Assembly: GCA_020446945.1 (NCBI GenBank)
Contig: JAGRDS010000017.1
Span: 30,791 to 94,790 of the forward strand
Length of the DNA: 64,000 bases
Origin: Parvularculaceae bacterium
GTDB lineage: Bacteria > Pseudomonadota > Alphaproteobacteria > Caulobacterales > Parvularculaceae
Direction of reading: 5' to 3'
Part shown: piece by piece, positions 16,181 to 24,981 of the stretch
Numbering within the stretch: the first letter of the stretch is position 1
Layout of the letters: every line of letters starts with the position of its first letter
The notes under the pieces: model-generated
Told to the model about the DNA's origin: nothing
The model's database searches: none
What the model saw: the letters and a program-made list of their open reading frames with translations, nothing else
Made by a program: the position numbers and the translations under genes

Positions 16181-18405
16181 GATCGGGCGCGCCCGAAGCC
16201 GGTGCGAAGCGCGTTGAGCGTAACGACCATCGAAGAACCGGACATTGCGATTGCGGCGATCAGGGGCGTTACAAATCCTAATGCCGCAAGCGGCACTGCG
16301 CATGCGTTATATAGGGCGGCGAAAAGGAAATTCTGGAGAACGCGCCGGCGCGACGCGCGAGACGCCGCGACGGCGTCAGCAATCGGCGCAAGGCCATCAC
16401 CCTGATAAACGAAATCGGCCGCCGCCTGACTGGCGTCCGCCGCCGTTCCGGGCGAGAGGGAGGCGTACGCGCCGGCGAGCGAAGGCGCATCGTTAAGCCC
16501 GTCGCCGACCATCGCCACTTTGCGTCCGGCGCTTTGCAACTCTTCCACATAAGCGATTTTGTCGGCGGGCGTCATCTCAGCGCGCCAGATATCGACGCCG
16601 AGATTTCCGGCGACCCGCTCAGCCGCCGCTGCTCGATCGCCGGACAACATTTCAATTTCAAGACCGAGTGACTTTAGCCGGGCAATCGCTTCGGTCGCGT
16701 CCTCACGCGGCGCATCTTCGAACAGGAAGCGTACCGGCGCCTCTTCGCCGCGTTTGAACCAGCATTCCTGCGCGGCGTCATCCGGACTTTGAGCGCCGAC
16801 AAAAGCCGCGCGGCCAAGTTTTACGATTTCGCCATCGATCGTCGCCGACACGCCGTCGCCGGGTGTTTCAACAGCATCGGCGGCGGGCTTTCCCGCGCCT
16901 GCGGCTGCGACAATCGCCCGCGATAGGGGGTGGCGGCTTATCCGCGCCAGCGCCGCAGCCGCGTCGAACACCTCAGCTTGTATCTCGTCGCGGTTTGCAA
17001 GGCGCGGCTTTCCGAATGTGAGCGTTCCGGTTTTGTCGAATATGATCGTGTCGACTTCGGCGAGACGCTCCAGCGCATCGCCTGATTTTACAAGTACGCC
17101 TTTTTTGAAAAGCCTGCCGGTCGCAACAACCTGGACCGCCGGCGCGGCAAGGCCGAGCGCGCACGGGCAAGTGATGATCAGCAAAGCGACCGCGTTGAGA
17201 ACCGAAACGCGAACGCCGGCGTCCATCAGGAAAAACCAGCCGGCGAATGTCAGCGCGGCGAGCGTGTGAACAACCGGCACATAAAGAGCCGCGGCCTTGT
17301 CCGCGAGGCGAATATAGCGGCTTTTCGATTGCTCGCCGGCCTCTATCAATCGGGTAAGATCGGCGAGAAGCGAATCGTCGGCGGTTTTAGTCGCCCGCAG
17401 CGAAAGACGCTGCGTCAGGTTGAGAACGCCTGCGTGCAAAAGCGCGCCTTCTCCGCATCTGACGGGAGCGCTTTCGCCTGTAACGAGCGACATATCCACG
17501 CTAGAGGCGCCGTCTTCGATGACGCCGTCGACCGGCGCGCGATCGCCCGGCGCAAGAAGCAACAGATCACCCGGCGAAATATCGCGCGCGGAAACCAGCG
17601 TCATGGTTCCGTCGGCGCCTATTCGGCTGGCGGTAACAGCCTGAAGCGCCAGAAGGTCGCGCGCCGCGGCGCGCGCGCGCAACCGCAGGCGATGATCAAG
17701 ATACCGTCCGATCAGCAGGAAGAAGAGCAGCATCACCGCCGCATCGAAATAGGTGTGTTCTCCATGCGCGAGGAATTCGTAGATGCTGACGCCGAGCGCG
17801 AGGATGACGCCGAGCGAAATCGGCACGTCCATATTCGCCTGGCCGGCTTTCAGCGCGCGAAAGGCCGAGCCGAAAAAAGTCTGGCCGGCGTAGAGCGCAG
17901 CCGGTACGGCGATAAGCGCCGACACCCAATGCATGACGCCGCGCGTCGCCGGCCCCATTTCGTCGGCGCCCGCCCAAACGGATATGGAAAGCAACATGAC
18001 ATTGGCGGTCGCAAAACCCGCAACCGCAAGCGCGCGCAGCAGGCGTCGGCCCTCATTGTCCGCTTCCTTCTCCGCCGCTTCAGGGTCGAAAGGCGCCGAT
18101 CGATAACCGAGTCGGTCAATCCGTTCCGAGATCAAACGCGGCTCGAACGCGCCGTCAGTCCATACGAGAGATAGCCGGCCGGTCGAAAGATTAAGCCGCG
18201 CCGATTGCATTCCCGGCAGGGCGTTCATCGCGCCTTCAATCTTCCGAATACACCCGGCGCATTTGGCGCCGAAAACGGCGAGGTCAAGCCGCGCGAGTTT
18301 GTCGACGCGCCGAACGAAGGGCGTCGGATCGATCACAGCGCCGTCCGCCGGCGGCTCCAGGCCGCTTGGACATCCGATATCCGCAGTAATCGCAGTCGTC
18401 GTCAT
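16177..18405 (-). CDS. ccoI: Copper-translocating P1B-type ATPase CcoI/FixI
   Basis: Inner-membrane copper exporter of 742 residues that supplies copper for the cbb3 oxidase binuclear centre. An N-terminal metal-binding domain carries CAGC (Cys49, Cys52). The membrane metal site is CPC in TCPCALGLAAP. The phosphorylated Asp is in DKTGTLTFG, the SRHPLSRA motif marks P1B ATPases, and VGDGLNDAPSL closes the catalytic domain. The membrane helices match the eight of the family. An extra CPSG lies at residues 12-15 near the N-terminus. It overlaps ccoH by 4 bases at its start and ccoS by 4 bases at its end. Confidence 0.96.
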   Translation of the reverse strand: MTTTAITADIGCPSGLEPPADGAVIDPTPFVRRVDKLARLDLAVFGAKCAGCIRKIEGAMNALPGMQSARLNLSTGRLSLVWTDGAFEPRLISERIDRLGYRSAPFDPEAAEKEADNEGRRLLRALAVAGFATANVMLLSISVWAGADEMGPATRGVMHWVSALIAVPAALYAGQTFFGSAFRALKAGQANMDVPISLGVILALGVSIYEFLAHGEHTYFDAAVMLLFFLLIGRYLDHRLRLRARAAARDLLALQAVTASRIGADGTMTLVSARDISPGDLLLLAPGDRAPVDGVIEDGASSVDMSLVTGESAPVRCGEGALLHAGVLNLTQRLSLRATKTADDSLLADLTRLIEAGEQSKSRYIRLADKAAALYVPVVHTLAALTFAGWFFLMDAGVRVSVLNAVALLIITCPCALGLAAPAVQVVATGRLFKKGVLVKSGDALERLAEVDTIIFDKTGTLTFGKPRLANRDEIQAEVFDAAAALARISRHPLSRAIVAAAGAGKPAADAVETPGDGVSATIDGEIVKLGRAAFVGAQSPDDAAQECWFKRGEEAPVRFLFEDAPREDATEAIARLKSLGLEIEMLSGDRAAAAERVAGNLGVDIWRAEMTPADKIAYVEELQSAGRKVAMVGDGLNDAPSLAGAYASLSPGTAADASQAAADFVYQGDGLAPIADAVAASRASRRRVLQNFLFAALYNACAVPLAALGFVTPLIAAIAMSGSSMVVTLNALRTGFGRARS

Positions 18406-18890
18406 TCGATCGTCAGGCGCTTTTCAAGTTCGAACCTGTCGCCGCGTTCATTTTCCGCACTTGCCTGTACGCGCCATGCGCCCGCGGCCGCAGGTGCATA
18501 AGCCCTATATAGGCCCGCGCCGACCTCTTCAAAAGTAAGGGCGGCGTCGAATTCATCGCTCGCCGGGCGCGTCAGAACTCCGCTGAGCGTCAAGCCGCTC
18601 AATGGCCGCCCGGCGGCCGTGGTAAAGGCGAGATCGATTGCGGCCTCGCCGCTTTCGATACGTCCGGCGGTGATCTCCGCACGCCAGCCCAGCGCATTTT
18701 GCGCTTCGCGTTCCTCAATGCGGGTGTTGAAATGAAGCCCTTGAAGATAGGATTTTTTCTCCTGTTCGCCCGGAAAGCTCTTTACCGCCAAAGTAATAAA
18801 TATCGCGTTTGCCGTCAGGACGACGGCGAAAAAACCGATAAAGATCGCCAGAACATGCTTGCCGGTCAGGGTGAATGACGCTGATTTCAT
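18402..18890 (-). CDS. ccoH: cbb3 oxidase accessory protein CcoH/FixH
   Basis: A protein of 162 residues with one N-terminal membrane helix (about 12-34, HVLAIFIGFFAVVLTANAIF) and a periplasmic beta-rich domain. The pattern after the helix (ALKSFPG-like, then YLQGLHFN) fits FixH/CcoH, which binds the forming cbb3 complex and helps its assembly. It is joined to ccoG upstream and ccoI downstream by ATGA overlaps of 4 bases, so it is probably translated by coupling. Confidence 0.9.
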   Translation of the reverse strand: MKSASFTLTGKHVLAIFIGFFAVVLTANAIFITLAVKSFPGEQEKKSYLQGLHFNTRIEEREAQNALGWRAEITAGRIESGEAAIDLAFTTAAGRPLSGLTLSGVLTRPASDEFDAALTFEEVGAGLYRAYAPAAAGAWRVQASAENERGDRFELEKRLTIE

Positions 18891-20377
18891 CGCCGTTCCT
18901 TCATGAAAGCGGTTTTATTGACGACGCTTTCGCCGCCGCCGACTTCTTCGACGATGATGCGGATATCGCCGCTGGCGCGTGAAAGCTCGCCCGGCGCAAG
19001 GGTTGCAAATATTCGAACCGAGCGCACCGCGTCGCCATCAGCCGTTACGGTCAGTGTGTTATCATGCGTTTCCGCGCCGACCGTTGTCAGATGGTAGGCG
19101 GAACTTCCCTCCAGTCGGATGACGAAATCACGCGCCGAGTTCGCCTTGTTGACTATTTTGACGGTATAGGCGTTACGGATCGAGCCGTCCGAAAGCGTTA
19201 CAAAAGGCGGCGTTCTGTCTCGAATGACGCTAACGTCCATTGTCGCGCGCGAGGCGAGCCCCGACAGGATAAGCAGACCAACCGCGGCGATCAGCGCCGA
19301 GTACAATATTGTGCGCGTGCGGATCAGGCGAAATTTCTCTTTCTCGCCCGCCTGACGTCGGCGCAGATTCATATCCGTGTCATATCCGATCAGGCCGAGC
19401 GGTCGGCCGACCTTTTTCATCGTGTCATCGCAGGCGTCGATACAAAGCGCGCAATTGATGCACTCAAGCTGCGCGCCGTCGCGTATGTCGATTCCCATGG
19501 GACATGCCGCGACGCAGGCGAAGCAGTCGACGCAATCTCCTCGGCCGTCCCAGCTCTGACCTTTTTTGTGCGATCCTCGCGGCTCCCCGCGATCGAATTT
19601 GTAAGTGACCTGGAGCGTTTCGGAATCGGTCAGCGCCGCCTGAATGCGCGGCCATGGGCACATGTAAGTGCAAACCTGCTCGCGCATCGAGCCGGCGAGG
19701 ATATAGGTTGTCAGCGTCAGAATGCCGATGAACAGGTAAGCGGACCCCGGCGCCTCGCCGCGGAAAATCTGCGGGAAAACACTTGGCGCGTCATGAAAGT
19801 AGAAGACCCATGCGCCGCCGGTCGCAGCTGCGATCACGAGCCAGAGCGCGTGTTTGATCGTCTTTTTTGCGATCTTCGCCGAGGTCCACGGCGCTTTCGC
19901 CAGCTTTATGCGCTTGTTCCGGTCGCCTTCGACGAGGCGCTCAACGGCGATGTAAAGGTCGGTCCAGACCGTTTGCGGGCAGGCGTATCCGCACCACACG
20001 CGCCCGAACAGGGCCGTCGCAAGAAAAAGGGCGAGGGCGGCGAGGATCAATAGACCGGTGAGATAATAAAGCTCGTCCGGCCATATCTCGATAAAAAAGA
20101 AATAAAAGCGCCGTCCGGGAAAATCGACGAGAACGGCCTGATCCGGCTCGCCGACGCCGCGCGGCCATCGGATCCACGGCAGCAGGTAGTAGACGCCGAG
20201 CGTCAAAGACAGCAGCGCCCATTTGAGCGCGCGGAATTTTCCATGAACGAGTTTGGGGTAAATCGGCTCGCGCGCCTTGTACAAAGTGCGCGATGCGGCG
20301 CTGTTCACCGCCGCGACGTCGACCTTTTCCACGACGCCCGCGCTCACCCGCCCGGCGGATACATCCTTATTCAACAC
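18887..20377 (-). CDS. ccoG: cbb3 oxidase accessory protein CcoG/FixG (ferredoxin-type)
   Basis: Membrane iron-sulfur protein of 496 residues linked to copper reduction during cbb3 oxidase assembly. Five membrane helices are visible. Between them lies a double [4Fe-4S] ferredoxin region: CVDCFACVAACPMGI and CINCALCIDACDD. A further Cys motif RVWCGYACPQTVW near residue 130 is typical of CcoG. The C-terminal third is an Ig-like periplasmic domain. The start is GTG 20377 with GAAAGG upstream, 29 bases after ccoP. The end overlaps ccoH by 4 bases. Confidence 0.95.
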   Translation of the reverse strand: MLNKDVSAGRVSAGVVEKVDVAAVNSAASRTLYKAREPIYPKLVHGKFRALKWALLSLTLGVYYLLPWIRWPRGVGEPDQAVLVDFPGRRFYFFFIEIWPDELYYLTGLLILAALALFLATALFGRVWCGYACPQTVWTDLYIAVERLVEGDRNKRIKLAKAPWTSAKIAKKTIKHALWLVIAAATGGAWVFYFHDAPSVFPQIFRGEAPGSAYLFIGILTLTTYILAGSMREQVCTYMCPWPRIQAALTDSETLQVTYKFDRGEPRGSHKKGQSWDGRGDCVDCFACVAACPMGIDIRDGAQLECINCALCIDACDDTMKKVGRPLGLIGYDTDMNLRRRQAGEKEKFRLIRTRTILYSALIAAVGLLILSGLASRATMDVSVIRDRTPPFVTLSDGSIRNAYTVKIVNKANSARDFVIRLEGSSAYHLTTVGAETHDNTLTVTADGDAVRSVRIFATLAPGELSRASGDIRIIVEEVGGGESVVNKTAFMKERR

Positions 20378-20406
20378 CTAAACGCCTTTCGACGGAGGAG
20401 GCGAAG

Positions 20407-21282
20407 TTATTCGCCGCCGCCGAGAGAGTGAACATAGACGGCGAGCGCCGTCATCTGTTCTTCAGACAAACGTCCGGTCCACGCCGGCATGACGCCGCTG
20501 CGGCCGAAATACAGGGATTTTTGAATGTCCTGACGCTCACCGCCATAAAGCCAGATACCGTCGGTAAGATTGGGCGCCCCGAGCGCCTTCATTCCCTTGC
20601 CGTCCGGTCCGTGACACGACACGCATTGGACGGCGAACACTTCCGCACCCCTGGCGGCGGCGGCGGCGTCCGCATCGCGCCCCGAAATTGTCATGACATG
20701 TTCAACAACGTCTGAAATCTGGTCGCCCGAAAGCGCGCCGGTTTCGCCATACCCCATCATCTGGTTAATCCGAGCCTCGGGATGGTCGGAGCGAATGCCG
20801 TAATGGATCGTCGTCTGGATATCGGAAAGCGTGCCGCCCCACAGCCAGTCATCGTCGGCGAGATTGGGATAACCGACATTGCCTTGCCCGCCGGCGCCAT
20901 GACAGGTGGCGCAATTGTCGCCGAAGATCGACTTGCCCGCAGTCAGGGCGAAAAGCTGCAAGTCCGGATCGCTTTCGATTTCTGAAACGGAACCGACCGT
21001 CAAAAGGCGCTTCATCTGATCGGCGCGCATCGATTCAAGGTCGGCCACGGCCCGCTCGACATTCGCCCGTTCGGAATGATTGCGCGTACCCTTGAGGTGG
21101 CCGGAAATACCAGGCCAGGACGGCATGAATATCCAATAGGCGAACGACCAGACGATCGAGATGTAAAAAACGGTTAGCCACCAGCGCGGCAGCGGGTTAT
21201 TCAGCTCCTTGATGCCGTCCCAGCTGTGACCGGTCGTTTCAATGCCGGTCGGGGCGTCGATTTCCTTGCCGGCCATGTTCAT
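20407..21282 (-). CDS. ccoP: cbb3 oxidase subunit III, dihaem cytochrome c CcoP
   Basis: Membrane-anchored dihaem cytochrome of 291 residues that delivers electrons to the catalytic subunit. Residues about 30-55 form a membrane helix (WWLTVFYISIVWSFAYWIF), preceded by TGHSWDGIKELNNPLPRWW, which is typical of CcoP. Two c-type haem motifs follow, CATCHGAGGQG and CVSCHGPDGKG, each with a downstream Met ligand region (MMGYGE and VMPAWTG). The start ATG shares its TGA with the ccoQ stop (4-base overlap). Confidence 0.97.
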   Translation of the reverse strand: MNMAGKEIDAPTGIETTGHSWDGIKELNNPLPRWWLTVFYISIVWSFAYWIFMPSWPGISGHLKGTRNHSERANVERAVADLESMRADQMKRLLTVGSVSEIESDPDLQLFALTAGKSIFGDNCATCHGAGGQGNVGYPNLADDDWLWGGTLSDIQTTIHYGIRSDHPEARINQMMGYGETGALSGDQISDVVEHVMTISGRDADAAAAARGAEVFAVQCVSCHGPDGKGMKALGAPNLTDGIWLYGGERQDIQKSLYFGRSGVMPAWTGRLSEEQMTALAVYVHSLGGGE

Positions 21283-21431
21283 TCATCCCCTTCATCGAGC
21301 GGAATACGCTTTGCGTGATCGAACTTCTGCTTGTTTTTCGGCGAAAGCGCGTAAACGAGTACGAGGCCGAAAGCGATTACGAATAGAACAAGGCCCCAGG
21401 TTTGGGCGATTGATGAAAGCGTTTCGTACAT
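21279..21431 (-). CDS. ccoQ: cbb3 oxidase small subunit CcoQ
   Basis: A protein of 50 residues: MYETLSSIAQTW, one membrane helix (GLVLFVIAFGLVLVYAL), then a short charged tail, SPKNKQKFDHAKRIPL. This is the usual form of CcoQ, which stabilises the cbb3 complex. It sits 6 bases after ccoO and overlaps ccoP by 4 bases, the conserved N-O-Q-P order. It is easily missed because of its length. Confidence 0.93.
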   Translation of the reverse strand: MYETLSSIAQTWGLVLFVIAFGLVLVYALSPKNKQKFDHAKRIPLDEGDE

Positions 21432-21437
21432 AACCGG

Positions 21438-22166
21438 CTACCTGTAGTTTTCTTCAGGTTCGTAGACGGAGAAATCGACCATCGTTCCCAGCACCTGAAG
21501 GTAGGAAATCAGCGCATCCATCTCTGTTATGGCGCCCGGGTTTCCGTCAAAATCGCGAACATGCGCCTTTGGATAGCGCGCTACGAAATTGTCGAAATCG
21601 GCGGCGAACGGGTCATGCTGCGTTTTCAGATCCGCCGCCGCATTCTCGATCATCTCGTCGGTATAGGGGACGCCGACCGCGCGATTCGCTTTCAGCCACT
21701 CGGGCGCGTCGTCAGGATCGATGATGCTGCTCGCCAGGAATTTATACGGCGGCATTACGGATTCGGGCACCAGCGCACGCGGATCGATCATGTGCTCGAC
21801 ATGCCAGGCGTCGGAATATTTGCCGCCGACGCGCGCCAGATCGGGGCCTGTGCGCTTCGAGCCCCATTGGAACGGGTGGTCGTACATGCTTTCAGCCGCG
21901 AGCGAATAATGCCCGTAGCGTTCGACCTCGTCGCGCAACGGCCGGATCATCTGACTGTGGCAGGTATAGCAGCCCTCGCGGACATAAACGTTTCGGCCAG
22001 CGAGTTCGAGCGGCGAATAGGGCCTTACGCCCTGGACGCGCTCAATCGTCGATTCCAGGTAAAACAAGGGCGCAATTTCGATAATGCCGCCAATGGAGAC
22101 GACGACGAGGATCGCGACGGTGAGCAGAAGGCCGCGCTTTTCAAGAATATCGTGACGGTCAAGCAT
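21438..22166 (-). CDS. ccoO: cbb3 oxidase subunit II, monohaem cytochrome c CcoO
   Basis: Membrane-anchored cytochrome c of 242 residues. One N-terminal helix ([23 protein letters not shown]) is followed by a single haem motif in [20 protein letters not shown]. The segments [28 protein letters not shown] and SVMPPYKFL (Met ligand) are diagnostic. The end of the protein ([14 protein letters not shown]) is close to other alphaproteobacterial CcoO. It starts 11 bases after ccoN. Confidence 0.97.
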   Translation of the reverse strand: MLDRHDILEKRGLLLTVAILVVVSIGGIIEIAPLFYLESTIERVQGVRPYSPLELAGRNVYVREGCYTCHSQMIRPLRDEVERYGHYSLAAESMYDHPFQWGSKRTGPDLARVGGKYSDAWHVEHMIDPRALVPESVMPPYKFLASSIIDPDDAPEWLKANRAVGVPYTDEMIENAAADLKTQHDPFAADFDNFVARYPKAHVRDFDGNPGAITEMDALISYLQVLGTMVDFSVYEPEENYR

Positions 22167-22177
22167 CGCGCAGTTCC

Positions 22178-23830
22178 TTATTCAGCCGGTGCGAGTGCGG
22201 GGGATGCGGCGAACTCACGCGCACGAACGTCGCCCTTCGCCGTTCGCCAGAGATTATAGGCCATGATGAGCGCGCCGATGAGGAACAGCAGCCCGCCGGT
22301 CATGCGGATGACGTAATAGGGATGCATCGCGTCCACGGTTTCAACGAATGAATATTCGAGGAACCCGAGCGAATTGTAGGCGCGCCACATCAACCCCTGC
22401 ATGATGCCGGAGACCCACATGGAGGTGATGTAAAGCAGGATGCCGATTGTCGACACCCAGAAGTGCCATTCGACAAGCGCGTTCGAATAAAGCTGTTTGC
22501 GCTTCCAGAGCCAGGGAACGAGGCAGTAAAGGGCGCCGAAAGACACATAGCCGACCCAGCCCAACGCGCCTGAATGAACGTGCCCGATCGTCCAGTCGGT
22601 ATAGTGCGACAGCGAGTTGACGGCGCGCACCGACATGAGCGGACCTTCAAACGTCGACATGCCGTAAAATGCGACCGAGACGATCAGCATCCGGATGACG
22701 GGATCGGTGCGGAGCTTGTCCCAGGCGCCGGAAAGCGTCATCAGGCCGTTTATCATCCCGCCCCATGACGGCATCCAGAGCATTACGGAAAAGGTCATGC
22801 CGAGGGTCTGGGCCCATTCGGGAAGCGCCGTGTAATGCAGATGGTGCGGCCCGGCCCAGATATAGATGAAAATAAGCGACCAGAAGTGGATGATCGAAAG
22901 CCGATAGGAATAGACCGGGCGTTCGGCGCGCTTCGGAATAAAATAGTACATGATGGCGAGGAAGCCGGCGGTAAGGAAGAAGCCGACGGCGTTGTGCCCG
23001 TACCACCATTGGGTCAGCGCATCCTGAACGCCGGGAAAAAGCGAATAACTTTTCGTCGACAGGAGCGAGACAGGAATCGCCAGGTTGTTGACGATGTGCA
23101 GCATTGCGATTGTGACGATGAAAGCGAGATAGAACCAGTTCGCGACGTAAATGTGCGGCTCTTTGCGCTTGAGCAGCGTGCCGAGAAATACGACGAGATA
23201 GAGAACCCAGATTATCGTCAGCCAGATATCGGCGTACCATTCCGGCTCCGCGTATTCGCGCGACTGGGTGACCCCCATCAAATAACCGGTTGCTGCGATG
23301 ACGATGAAAAGGTTGTAGCCCCAAAATACGACCCAGGGCGTAAGGCCGCCGAACAGGCGCGCCCGGCATGTGCGCTGCACGACATAAAATGAAGTCGACA
23401 TCAAAACGTTGCCGCCGAATGCGAAAATCACGGCGGACGTATGCAATGGGCGAAGTCGGCCGAAATTCGTCCAGCCGAGATCCTCAAAATAAAGCAGGTT
23501 CGGAAAGGCGAGCTGTGCGGCGATGATCACGCCGACGAGGAATCCCGCAACGCCCCAGAATACCGAAGCGAAAACCCCCGCTTTGACGACACCCATCTCG
23601 TAAACATCCTGCGTCAACCTGTTTCCGGACGAGGCGTGATGTACGAGCGCAAACGCGCCGGCGATGAACGCCAGCAGGAACATCATCGCATGCGCGGACA
23701 TCATCGCGTCCGGCGTGCGCGCGGCGATAAAAAGCGCGAGAAGGGCGCCGACCGCCAGAAAGGCGGCGATAAAAGGAACTTCCGATCCGCCGTCTTGCGC
23801 CGGCGCCGGAACGTTTGAGGTCGCTGTCAT
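22178..23830 (-). CDS. ccoN: cbb3 oxidase catalytic subunit I CcoN
   Basis: Haem-copper oxidase subunit of 550 residues that reduces oxygen at low concentration and pumps protons. About fourteen helices are predicted. Metal ligands are visible: the early haem b His in [15 protein letters not shown], the CuB His in [11 protein letters not shown] and in [14 protein letters not shown], and the two haem His in [14 protein letters not shown]. The C-type signature (Tyr cross-linked to His, on a later helix) is consistent with YGHN lacking the usual following Y. An FNR box ends 54 bases before the start. Confidence 0.98.
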   Translation of the reverse strand: MTATSNVPAPAQDGGSEVPFIAAFLAVGALLALFIAARTPDAMMSAHAMMFLLAFIAGAFALVHHASSGNRLTQDVYEMGVVKAGVFASVFWGVAGFLVGVIIAAQLAFPNLLYFEDLGWTNFGRLRPLHTSAVIFAFGGNVLMSTSFYVVQRTCRARLFGGLTPWVVFWGYNLFIVIAATGYLMGVTQSREYAEPEWYADIWLTIIWVLYLVVFLGTLLKRKEPHIYVANWFYLAFIVTIAMLHIVNNLAIPVSLLSTKSYSLFPGVQDALTQWWYGHNAVGFFLTAGFLAIMYYFIPKRAERPVYSYRLSIIHFWSLIFIYIWAGPHHLHYTALPEWAQTLGMTFSVMLWMPSWGGMINGLMTLSGAWDKLRTDPVIRMLIVSVAFYGMSTFEGPLMSVRAVNSLSHYTDWTIGHVHSGALGWVGYVSFGALYCLVPWLWKRKQLYSNALVEWHFWVSTIGILLYITSMWVSGIMQGLMWRAYNSLGFLEYSFVETVDAMHPYYVIRMTGGLLFLIGALIMAYNLWRTAKGDVRAREFAASPALAPAE

Positions 23831-23859
23831 GGGGCGTTCCCTGATGATGTCTGCGCGGA

Positions 23860-23865
23860 ATTAGA
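23860..23865 (-). promoter_or_regulatory. Candidate -10 element for ccoN
   Basis: On the minus strand the hexamer reads TCTAAT, one mismatch from TATAAT. It lies between the FNR box and the ccoN start. With a start of transcription 7-10 bases further on (about 23850-23853), the centre of the FNR box would be at about -39 to -41, the class II activation position. Prediction only. Confidence 0.4.
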
Positions 23866-23884
23866 ATGAATCGTGGGGCGTTGG

Positions 23885-23898
23885 TTGATTTAAATCAA
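23885..23898. promoter_or_regulatory. Perfect FNR box between ccoN and a divergent small gene
   Basis: The sequence TTGATTTAAATCAA is an exact TTGAT-N4-ATCAA palindrome, here fully symmetric through the spacer. Its centre (23891.5) is 61 bases from the ccoN ATG (23830) and 62 bases from the ATG of the divergent small secreted protein (23954). At the usual -41.5 spacing both genes would have leaders of about 20 bases. The FNR-type regulator is encoded next door at 24180-24890. Confidence 0.88.
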
Positions 23899-23953
23899 CA
23901 TTTCTTTCTCGCGGCGTGGCAATCGCGAATTGTCGCATGTCAACTCGGCGAAT

Positions 23954-24214
23954 ATGAATATGAGGATCATTCTCATCGGCGCCTGCCTATTGTGGGCGAT
24001 ACCAGCGCCGGCCCCGGTTTCGGCGGCGTCGGCCGGGCCTTTGGTGCGGCTTTGCACCGCGGGCGGCGTGCGGTTGATACGGCTCGGCGAGGACGAGGAG
24101 CCGGACGAACCCGTACGCAAAGGTTCGGGCTGCCATGCGGCGCGGCCGGGCGATGAGCGAATAGATGGCGTCGGCGCTTTCAGGCGGCGGGGACAGTCAC
24201 CGAATGGCGCGTAA
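23954..24214 (+). CDS. Small secreted Cys-containing protein, divergent from ccoN
   Basis: A predicted protein of 86 residues. It has a signal peptide (MRIILIGACLLWAIPAPAPVSAASA), then VRLCTAGGVRLIRLG, an acidic EDEEPDEP stretch and a GSGCHAARPG motif. The VRLCTAGGVR motif recalls small exported proteins seen near cbb3 genes and the DUF2946 group, but this is by eye. Start ATG 23954 or 23960; a TTG at 23930 is also in frame, and no strong ribosome-binding site is seen. Its last 35 bases overlap the convergent fnr gene. The best argument that it is real is the shared FNR box at matched distance. No -10 hexamer is obvious on this strand. Confidence 0.5.
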   Translation: MNMRIILIGACLLWAIPAPAPVSAASAGPLVRLCTAGGVRLIRLGEDEEPDEPVRKGSGCHAARPGDERIDGVGAFRRRGQSPNGA

Positions 24215-24890
24215 CGTCGAGAAGGCGTCCCGATTCGCGAAGCGAAGTCAGCGTCCGGCTGAGCGTTTCCAGCCGCAATCCGAGATAATCCGCGATATCC
24301 TGTCGCGGCATAGGCAGCGGAACGCGCCGCGCGCCGTTCCCGTCGTCAAAGCCGATGCGTTCATTGATCATCGCAATAAAGCTGACCACGCGCTCTTCGG
24401 CGTTTTTCTTGCCTAGCAAGACGATATGATCCTGCGCCTTATGATATTCGGTCTGGCCGTGACGAATCAGCCGGTCCTTCACGCCAGGCGCGTCGATGGC
24501 GATTTCGTCCAGGAAGCTGTGCGGAAAATAGCAGACAAGACCATCATTGAGCGCCTCGGCCGTATAGGCGCTCGCCTCAGTCGCGCGCACGCCGGCGAAA
24601 TCGCCTTTGAACAGGAAGCCGGTTACCTGCCGGCGCCCGTCCTCAAGCATTTTCGACAGCCGAAAACACCCATCAACAACAACGTAAAGAGAGTCGTTGG
24701 GCTCACCCTCAACCATGAGAGCCTTGTTTTTGGCGACATGGCGGCGCGACATGGTTTTTTCGACCTGCACAAATTCGCGCGGGCCGAGGTCTGAACAGAT
24801 CGAATTGGCGCGCACTTCGCAAACGTCGCAATTCGCCGGTCGCCCGGCGTCAGGGCAAATTCGGGCCTTTTCTTTAACCGGTGTTTCCAT
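24180..24890 (-). CDS. fnrL: FNR/FnrL-type oxygen-responsive transcription regulator
   Basis: CRP/FNR-family regulator of 236 residues with all four cluster ligands in place: Cys21, Cys24 and Cys32 in NCDVCEVRANSIC, and Cys120 in DGLVCYFPHS. The CxxC-x7-C spacing is that of alphaproteobacterial FnrL/FnrN. The recognition helix region DIADYLGLRLETLSRTL contains the E-xx-SR residues that read TTGAT half-sites. It should be an active dimer only without oxygen. The gene lies 91 bases after hemN and upstream of ccoN, whose promoter has a perfect FNR box. I see no FNR box directly before fnr itself. Confidence 0.94.
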   Translation of the reverse strand: METPVKEKARICPDAGRPANCDVCEVRANSICSDLGPREFVQVEKTMSRRHVAKNKALMVEGEPNDSLYVVVDGCFRLSKMLEDGRRQVTGFLFKGDFAGVRATEASAYTAEALNDGLVCYFPHSFLDEIAIDAPGVKDRLIRHGQTEYHKAQDHIVLLGKKNAEERVVSFIAMINERIGFDDGNGARRVPLPMPRQDIADYLGLRLETLSRTLTSLRESGRLLDVTRHSVTVPAA

Positions 24891-24981
24891 GGTTCCGCCG
24901 CACGCTTTCCATAGTCCTGCGCAGTTAGATTAAGTAGCCGCGAGGATCGCGCATTGCTAGGGGGCGTGTGCAGGAAGAGGG

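Noticed and set aside
17266..18174. Long open frame (302 codons) on the plus strand
   Set aside because: Antisense to ccoI; Arg/Glu-rich with no recognisable motif.
19064..20053. Long open frame (329 codons) on the plus strand
   Set aside because: Antisense to ccoG, whose motifs are certain. Arg-rich product without domains, as expected in G+C-rich opposite frames.
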